36,226 bases of DNA, from positions 1-36,226 of the forward strand of contig JAKBNO010000052.1 of assembly GCA_021831005.1 (NCBI GenBank). The letters run 5' to 3'. Below the pieces are notes generated by a model. The model was not told where the DNA came from, made no database searches, and saw nothing but the letters and a program-made list of their open reading frames with translations. A program made the translations under genes and the position numbers. Below, one piece after another: positions 31,704-36,226 of the stretch (position 1 is the first letter of the stretch; every line of letters begins with the position of its first letter). This stretch comes from Thermoplasmata archaeon (GTDB taxonomy: Archaea > Thermoplasmatota > Thermoplasmata > Thermoplasmatales > GCA-001856825).

Positions 31704-32693
31704 TTACGCCCCCTGCTTGCTCTCTACGGACACGTACGTCATTCCCACTTTCTCAACATCTGGGACGTACTGTCTGGCCGGATCCCTCAGCTTGATCAGT
31801 CTCTTTGTAGAGCCTGGAACGGTTCCATGAACAAGTATGTAGCTGTTCACGACCTCACCATAGTTCAGGAACCCGCCCTTCGGCGTGATTGCCTTCTCCT
31901 CTGGCTTTCCGTAGAACAGGACTCTCTTGTTGAATTCGGTTCTCTGATGGAAACCCATCTGTCCTGCTTGTGGGACTGTGTTCCTGACCCAGTCGGGGTG
32001 CCATGGTCCCAGCGTACCTATCATTCTCCTGTGCTTCCTGTTCTTGCGAGGGAGGAGTTTCACTCCCCATCTCTTCACGTGACCCTGGAATCCTTTTCCC
32101 TGAGTAATCGCTATGATATCAACAAACTTTCCTGACCTTGAAAATGAATCGAAACTGACCTCTTTACCAAGCAGAGATTTTGCGTAATCTATCCTCTCTT
32201 TTATCGATCCCCCTCCGACCCTTATTTCTGTCAGGTCAGGGACCTTCTTTGAGATTGCCTTCACCTTTTCATTCTGTACCAAGACAAGAACGTTCACTTC
32301 AACTGCGTCAGCACCGTCCAGTTCCTTGGGCTTGTACTCCTTGGAAATTGGAAGTATTTTCTTGAGTTCGTTCAGCGAACCGCTGTCATAAACTTCTCCA
32401 ATAGCGTGTTCCCCGTATGCATCCCTTCCGTACAGCCTGATTCCAGCCACCTTGAGTGGTGGAACCTCAATGACCGTCACGGATGAAGCGACCTCTGATC
32501 CTGCGGTCGTGCTGCTCTTCCTATAATCCACGAACAGCGCGTGCGTCATTCCTGCCTTGAATCCAACAAAGCCCTGAAGTTTTGGACCCTCGTGGATTTG
32601 CGGCCAGGACCTAACGTGGGGTATTACTGATCTTGCTCTCTTTCTGGGATAGTATCCCATAGACCCATGTCTCGAATGATTTGGTGTTGCCAT
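31704..32693 (-). CDS. rpl3: Large-subunit ribosomal protein uL3
   Basis: A 329-residue archaeal-type L3, first gene of the S10-spc super-operon. Marks are SRHGSMGYYPRKRARSVIPH, KLQGFVGFKAGMTHALFVD and GKGFQGHVKRWGVKLLPRK, then HRRMIGTLGPWHPDWV. The ATG at 32693 is preferred; a GTG three codons earlier is in frame but lies within a short upstream reading frame. The nearest strong TATA box is at 32806-32813, which would give a leader of about 90 bases. Confidence 0.95.
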   Translation of the reverse strand: MATPNHSRHGSMGYYPRKRARSVIPHVRSWPQIHEGPKLQGFVGFKAGMTHALFVDYRKSSTTAGSEVASSVTVIEVPPLKVAGIRLYGRDAYGEHAIGEVYDSGSLNELKKILPISKEYKPKELDGADAVEVNVLVLVQNEKVKAISKKVPDLTEIRVGGGSIKERIDYAKSLLGKEVSFDSFSRSGKFVDIIAITQGKGFQGHVKRWGVKLLPRKNRKHRRMIGTLGPWHPDWVRNTVPQAGQMGFHQRTEFNKRVLFYGKPEEKAITPKGGFLNYGEVVNSYILVHGTVPGSTKRLIKLRDPARQYVPDVEKVGMTYVSVESKQGA

Positions 32694-32695
32694 TC

Positions 32696-32752
32696 TTACC
32701 ACTGCTGCACAGCCGTTGCGTCTTGATGTGTTCTTAATTTCAGAACCATCAT
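32696..32752 (-). other. 18-codon upstream open reading frame before L3
   Basis: Two tandem ATGs begin an 18-residue frame, MMVLKLRTHQDATAVQQW, whose TAA ends two bases before the L3 ATG. It lies inside the predicted leader. No ribosome binding site is evident. It could be a coupled leader peptide, or chance. Confidence 0.3.
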
Positions 32753-33086
32753 TGGCACTATGGCCAGAGACGTGTGGCTAATGCTCTTTCGACAGAACCT
32801 GTTCGTATATAAATGGTTCGCAATTGATGGCTTTGTCGTTAAATTTTCAAGAAAACGACACATATAAGATATTAACTATAGATGCACATGTTCGGCTGCG
32901 TTGATTGGAATGCTGATGTAACGCATTCGCACCGATGACTGGAAATGTAGTTGCAAATAGATACATTCAAAATTGTTTTGTTTGTCGAACTCTGCTCCGC
33001 TCCTCATCAGGATCTTTCGTAGGGGAACAGGTCACTGTCCTCTAACGTCGCTCAGGGACGCGAGATCTGTGTTACTCTCCAGGCAC
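32703..33086. other. 384-base intergenic region holding the ribosomal promoter
   Basis: The only stretch over 300 bases without an assigned gene. It contains the L3 leader and TATA box on the minus strand, a second TATA-like CATATAAG (32861-32868) on the plus strand, and a GC-richer part (about 32990-33080) with small inverted repeats such as CGTC/GACG. No tRNA or recognised RNA family was found and no convincing protein. Confidence 0.4.
32806..32813 (-). promoter_or_regulatory. Candidate TATA box of the S10-spc super-operon
   Basis: On the minus strand TTTATATA, the closest consensus match upstream of L3. Transcription would start near 32783. A weaker GAAATTAAG near 32732-32740 would give a leader of about 15 bases instead. 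Confidence 0.5.
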
Positions 33087-33299
33087 TCACAGAGGAGGTG
33101 GAAAATCCCACTCTACGGTAACCTTGATCCTCGGAGGTATTCCTCCTGCTAGTGCTTGGATGTCCTTGACAAAGAGCTCAATCGTAGCTTTCTTATCGAT
33201 GTGCTTAAGCCCCAGTTCCGCAGGGCCAGAATAATAAGCTGCGTATCTGGTCATCCCTTTAAACTGGTCTAGCACCATATCTAACTCTAGAATGCCCAT
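33087..33299 (-). CDS. 70-residue protein, unknown function
   Basis: Small soluble protein with a mixed, protein-like sequence: ELDMVLDQFKGMTRYAAYY, then KATIELFVKDIQALAGGIPP, ending in a beta-like KVTVEWDFPPPL. No motif is recognised. CTTATAAG (33343-33350) lies 47 bases upstream of the ATG, and GTGGT is five bases before it, so it probably has a short leader. It stands alone between the ribosomal promoter region and a Nudix gene. Confidence 0.5.
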   Translation of the reverse strand: MGILELDMVLDQFKGMTRYAAYYSGPAELGLKHIDKKATIELFVKDIQALAGGIPPRIKVTVEWDFPPPL

Positions 33300-33393
33300 T
33301 TTTTACCACTTCTCGAATCTGTGATTGAACTAATGAAATGCTCTTATAAGCATTATCCAGAGGTGGGCGTTCGTAAGAACACCTTTCAGAAAA

Positions 33394-34023
33394 TTAAATT
33401 CTGACCTGTCTTTCACCTTTCGCGAAAAGCTCTCCAATTTCTAGGACTCTTTCAAAATACACAAAATTGCCAGGTACGAAAGATTTCTTTCCCATTTCGA
33501 GAAGCGTCTCATTCCTTTCCTTTTCGTCGGCAAGCATCACTTTCAAGGAAAGATAAGCGGTCTTCCCTTGAATTAGTTCTCTGCCGGATCTGAACGGAAC
33601 TGCAGCGATACCATACAGTTCTGTCGGATCAGGTCGGAACTTCCTAAATTTCTTCTTCGCCTTTGTGAAGTATACTTCGGAGAACTCCCTGACTTGGACA
33701 CCTTCCCCCTTGTAATCAAACTTATTTTGTCCCACAAATGTCAACTCTGAAGTTCTTAACCTTATCCCAACTTCTTCCTCAATCTCTCTCAATAGCGCTT
33801 CTTCCGCGGATTCTCCTGCAGTTATATGCCCCCCTACTGTAGCGTCAAGCAATCCGGGAAAGGCAACGTTCTTGCCCCTGATCTGGAAGTAGACAGAATC
33901 TGAATCAATGAGCCACCACTGTGCAGTCTTATGAAGTGAACCGATCCGGTGGGCTGTTTCCCGTTCAGTGATCCCTGTAATTTTCAACGATTCGTCGTAG
34001 ACATCAACAAACTCCGTCTTCAT
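33394..34023 (-). CDS. Nudix hydrolase (IPP isomerase-like subgroup)
   Basis: A 209-residue Nudix protein. The Nudix box is complete: G65-HITAG-E71-x7-R79-E80-I-x-E83-E84-x-G86-I. The N-terminal DVYDESLKITGITERETAHR and HKTAQWWLID resemble the subgroup related to type 1 isopentenyl diphosphate isomerase, but the isomerase's catalytic cysteine (in the usual T-N-x-x-C-x-H-P) is absent; the place reads DATVGGHITAG. It is therefore more likely a hydrolase of a nucleotide or other diphosphate. It follows the ribonucleotide reductase gene by 53 bases on the same strand and may share its transcript. Confidence 0.85.
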   Translation of the reverse strand: MKTEFVDVYDESLKITGITERETAHRIGSLHKTAQWWLIDSDSVYFQIRGKNVAFPGLLDATVGGHITAGESAEEALLREIEEEVGIRLRTSELTFVGQNKFDYKGEGVQVREFSEVYFTKAKKKFRKFRPDPTELYGIAAVPFRSGRELIQGKTAYLSLKVMLADEKERNETLLEMGKKSFVPGNFVYFERVLEIGELFAKGERQVRI

Positions 34024-34076
34024 GATATGATTAAAAAGAACAATAGGGAAGAAAAATACTTTCCCCGAATCTCAGA

Positions 34077-36226
34077 CTACTCACACTTGGAGTAACCGCA
34101 AGTCTTGCACGACAGGCATCCGTTTTCCATAGCTAGCGTGTCATTGCTACACTTGGGACAGGTTGCGAAAGACTTTTCCTTTTTCTCTTTCTTCTCCTCT
34201 GTCTTGATCGCAGTCACCAGGAAATCTGTTGGTCCCGTAAGGGTCGCCTGTGGAGGCTCTCCCTTCATTGCTATGTCGATTGCCTTGGCCACTCCGTCCG
34301 GGACTGAGGTGACCTTGGTCCCGCCCACAAAGGACGTGGACTTCCCCTTGATCCCCGTGAGTGCCCTGACAACCTTAGACACATCTCCTCCTTCTTGGAG
34401 ATAGAGTGATAGCAGCCTTCCGATTGCTTCTGAGTAAGCCCTCTCTTCTGATCCCGACTTGCCCACGTTGACAAATATTTCAACGGGGTTCGCATTTTCG
34501 TCGAAGTTAATTGTGGTGTAAAGTTTGCCGGTCTCCACCAGCGGAAAGACTATCGTCCTTCCGGTCAGTATCGTGGACCTCTCAAATTCCTTGTGTTCCT
34601 TCTTCTTTGTCGCTTCCTTCGTGAGCAGTATTCCTTCCCTCGATCCTTCCCTGTAGACAGTGACTCCCTTGCATCCCGCCTTCCACGCCTCAAAATAGAT
34701 CTTTCCGACTTCGTCTGTCGTGACAGAAGAGGCGAGATTCACTGTCGAAGATATGGAGTGGTCGACATACTTTTGTATGGTGGCCTGAAGCTTTATCCTG
34801 AACATTGGGTCAACCTTGTGGGCCTCAACGAAGTATTCGGGCAAATCTTTGTCGTCCTTGATACCGTAGAGTTCCATGTATTCCCTCACGAGTGGATGGT
34901 AAACCTTGAAGGACTGTTTGGATAGAGACTCGCTCCTCCTGGTGTAGGAGAACGCAAAAACCGGTTCGATTCCACTCGAAGTTCCGGCCAGAGCTGAGCC
35001 ACTCCCTACCGGTGGAACTGTTATCAGTGCAACATTTCTGATACCGTTTGACTTGATCTTCTCAAGCAGTTCTGGTCCTAGTCTCTGGATGAACGGCGAT
35101 TTGAGATGTTTCTCCAGATCGAAAGCCGGGAATGTCCCCTTCTCCGCTGCAATGTTCGTGCTTTCGTCGTAGATTATCTTCATTATTCTTTCAAACGTTG
35201 TATCTACAAATTTTATGGCCTCAGGAGTATCGTACTTGATCTTGAGCTTGATTAGCATGTCTCCAAGGCCGGTGAATCCTACCCCTATTCTCCTGCTCTT
35301 CCCTGCTTCGTCTGTCTGGGTCTTCAGGGGATGCTTGTAAAGGTTGTAATCCACAACGTCGTCAAGGAATCTGACGGTATATCGGACTGCCTTTTCCAGA
35401 TCCTCCCAGTCAACTTCAGCCTTTTCAAACTGATGCTTCACAAAGACTGCAAGGTTCACATTTCCTAGGTTGCAAGCTCCGTATCCTTCCAGAGGTATCT
35501 CAGAACAGGGATTGGTTGTGAGTATCTCCATACCGTTGTATTCTGAAGTGCTTTCCTTTCTCATCGTGTCCCAGAAAATAAGTCCTGGTTCGGCCCAGTT
35601 TCTGGCAGAGCTTATGAGTTCGTTCCACAATTCCCGGGCCTTCACCACTCTCTCCATTCTCTTTACCTTGCCGCTCTCATAGCGGAGAGTAAAATCATCG
35701 TCATTCTCAACTTTCTTCATGAACTCATCTGTTATTTTTACTGAGATGTTGGCGTGCCTCACGTGGGTCAAATCTCTTTTCACTTTTATGAAGTCCATTA
35801 TGTCTGGATGGTCCACTCTTAAAGTGATCATCAAAGCTCCGCGTCTTCCTGCCTGTCCGATCGTACCAGTAGTCTCGGACATGATGTTCATGAAGGATAC
35901 ACTCCCGGTAGATTTCAGCGCAGCATTATTGACTGGAGCACCTCTCGGTCTTAGGATGCTTATGTCCGTCCCTACCCCTCCTCCTAGAGAGTAAGTCCTT
36001 GCAGCCTCTTTTGTCCAGTCGAAAATCGACTCAAGAGAGTCGTCCCTTATTGGAATCACATAACAATTGTTGAGGGTGGCTCTCCTCTTGAATTTCTCCT
36101 GGCCCGCCCCGAACAAGATTCGACCACCGGGGATCATCCTAAAATTTTCCAACAGCCAGTAGAACTTGCTTTCCCACCCTGCCATTAGTTGTTCACTTTC
36201 GACGGACGATATCTCTCTGGCCACTC
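34077..36226 (-). CDS. nrdJ: Adenosylcobalamin-dependent ribonucleotide reductase (class II), partial
   Basis: Makes deoxyribonucleotides using coenzyme B12. The gene runs off the right edge, so its N-terminus is missing; at least 715 residues are visible. Marks are TLNNCYVIPIRDDSLESIF, YSLGGGVGTDISILRPRGAP, RRGALMITLRVDHPDI and the active-site TTNPCSEIPLEGYGACNLGN. The PPVGSGSALAGTSSGIEPVF segment fits the substrate site. The C-terminus ends in a zinc-ribbon-like CPKCSNDTLAMENGCLSCKT plus CGYSKCE, which supplies the reducing cysteines in this class. No intein is seen in the visible part. The GTG at 36224 is internal, not the true start. Confidence 0.95.
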   Translation of the reverse strand, partial: VAREISSVESEQLMAGWESKFYWLLENFRMIPGGRILFGAGQEKFKRRATLNNCYVIPIRDDSLESIFDWTKEAARTYSLGGGVGTDISILRPRGAPVNNAALKSTGSVSFMNIMSETTGTIGQAGRRGALMITLRVDHPDIMDFIKVKRDLTHVRHANISVKITDEFMKKVENDDDFTLRYESGKVKRMERVVKARELWNELISSARNWAEPGLIFWDTMRKESTSEYNGMEILTTNPCSEIPLEGYGACNLGNVNLAVFVKHQFEKAEVDWEDLEKAVRYTVRFLDDVVDYNLYKHPLKTQTDEAGKSRRIGVGFTGLGDMLIKLKIKYDTPEAIKFVDTTFERIMKIIYDESTNIAAEKGTFPAFDLEKHLKSPFIQRLGPELLEKIKSNGIRNVALITVPPVGSGSALAGTSSGIEPVFAFSYTRRSESLSKQSFKVYHPLVREYMELYGIKDDKDLPEYFVEAHKVDPMFRIKLQATIQKYVDHSISSTVNLASSVTTDEVGKIYFEAWKAGCKGVTVYREGSREGILLTKEATKKKEHKEFERSTILTGRTIVFPLVETGKLYTTINFDENANPVEIFVNVGKSGSEERAYSEAIGRLLSLYLQEGGDVSKVVRALTGIKGKSTSFVGGTKVTSVPDGVAKAIDIAMKGEPPQATLTGPTDFLVTAIKTEEKKEKKEKSFATCPKCSNDTLAMENGCLSCKTCGYSKCE

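Noticed and set aside
32895..32945. Possible C/D-box guide RNA (CTGATG and GATGACTG motifs)
   Set aside because: The boxes do not match RTGATGA and CTGA in the required order or spacing, and no guide target is evident.
32990..33086. Possible tRNA or SRP/RNase P RNA in the GC-richer part of the gap
   Set aside because: No cloverleaf, T-loop in a proper stem, or conserved core of those RNAs could be found.
33394..34023. Type 1 isopentenyl diphosphate isomerase
   Set aside because: The catalytic cysteine of that enzyme is missing, although the N-terminal part resembles it; kept as a Nudix hydrolase.
34077..36226. Intein in the ribonucleotide reductase
   Set aside because: Reductase genes often carry inteins, but the visible 715 residues align continuously with no splicing motifs.
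1..36226. CRISPR arrays, insertion sequences, prophage or defence genes
   Set aside because: No regularly spaced repeats, transposases, terminal repeats or phage genes were seen; the region is ordinary chromosomal core apart from a few orphans.

Overview
The window is archaeal chromosome. It carries eukaryote-type ribosomal proteins (eL42, eS27, eL19, eL32, eS4), aIF2-alpha, Nop10, NMD3, RNase P protein 1, aIF1, an archaeal-type adenylate kinase and the two-subunit AcnX enzyme of the archaeal mevalonate pathway. TATA-like boxes lie about 24-29 bases before the first codon of several single genes, which implies leaderless mRNAs, while genes inside operons carry GGAGGTGA-type ribosome binding sites. 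The ribosomal gene order, with no L34e or L14e between the DUF106 gene and cbf5, would fit a relative of the Thermoplasmata. That placement is only an inference. The presence of AcnX argues against a classical Thermoplasma, whose mevalonate pathway uses mevalonate 3-kinase instead.

Left third (1-11,420): tatA, a degenerate crotonase-like gene and tatC; then pyrF overlapping the AcnX large subunit, which in turn overlaps an AcnX small subunit fused to a Nudix hydrolase; then asnS, a small Cys-rich protein, nmd3, a small membrane protein, ileS and another small membrane protein. Middle (11,460-16,870): a translation operon (eL42, eS27, aIF2-alpha, Nop10, PAC2-family protein), an arsenite operon (acr3-arsR) read the other way with a palindromic operator candidate, a 54-residue orphan and a CPA1-type Na+/H+ antiporter.

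Right half (16,900-32,700, all on the minus strand): one tightly packed S10-spc-type super-operon. It is read from L3 through L4, L23, L2, S19, L22, S3, L29, aIF1, Rnp1, S17, L14, L24, S4e, L5, S14, S8, L6, L32e, L19e, L18, S5, L30, L15, SecY, AdkA, the DUF106 membrane-insertase relative, Cmk and Cbf5. Neighbouring genes often overlap by 4-41 bases. The cluster joins ribosome building, membrane protein insertion, nucleotide kinases and RNA pseudouridylation. Beyond a 384-base gap lie a 70-residue unknown, a Nudix hydrolase and the 3' part of a B12-dependent ribonucleotide reductase that runs off the right edge.

Most noteworthy are the AcnX small subunit-Nudix fusion and two conserved genes (nmd3 and cbf5) whose conserved N-termini begin upstream of any ATG/GTG/TTG. 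In cbf5 a consensus ribosome binding site sits five bases before a CTG; in nmd3 a TATA box points at an ACG. Other points are a SecY with two extra N-terminal membrane segments, an acidic tail on L24, a likely ArsR operator and a short upstream ORF abutting L3. Three genes shorter than 60 codons (nop10, rps14 and the 54-residue orphan) were found by direct reading. No tRNA, rRNA, CRISPR array or insertion sequence was seen.
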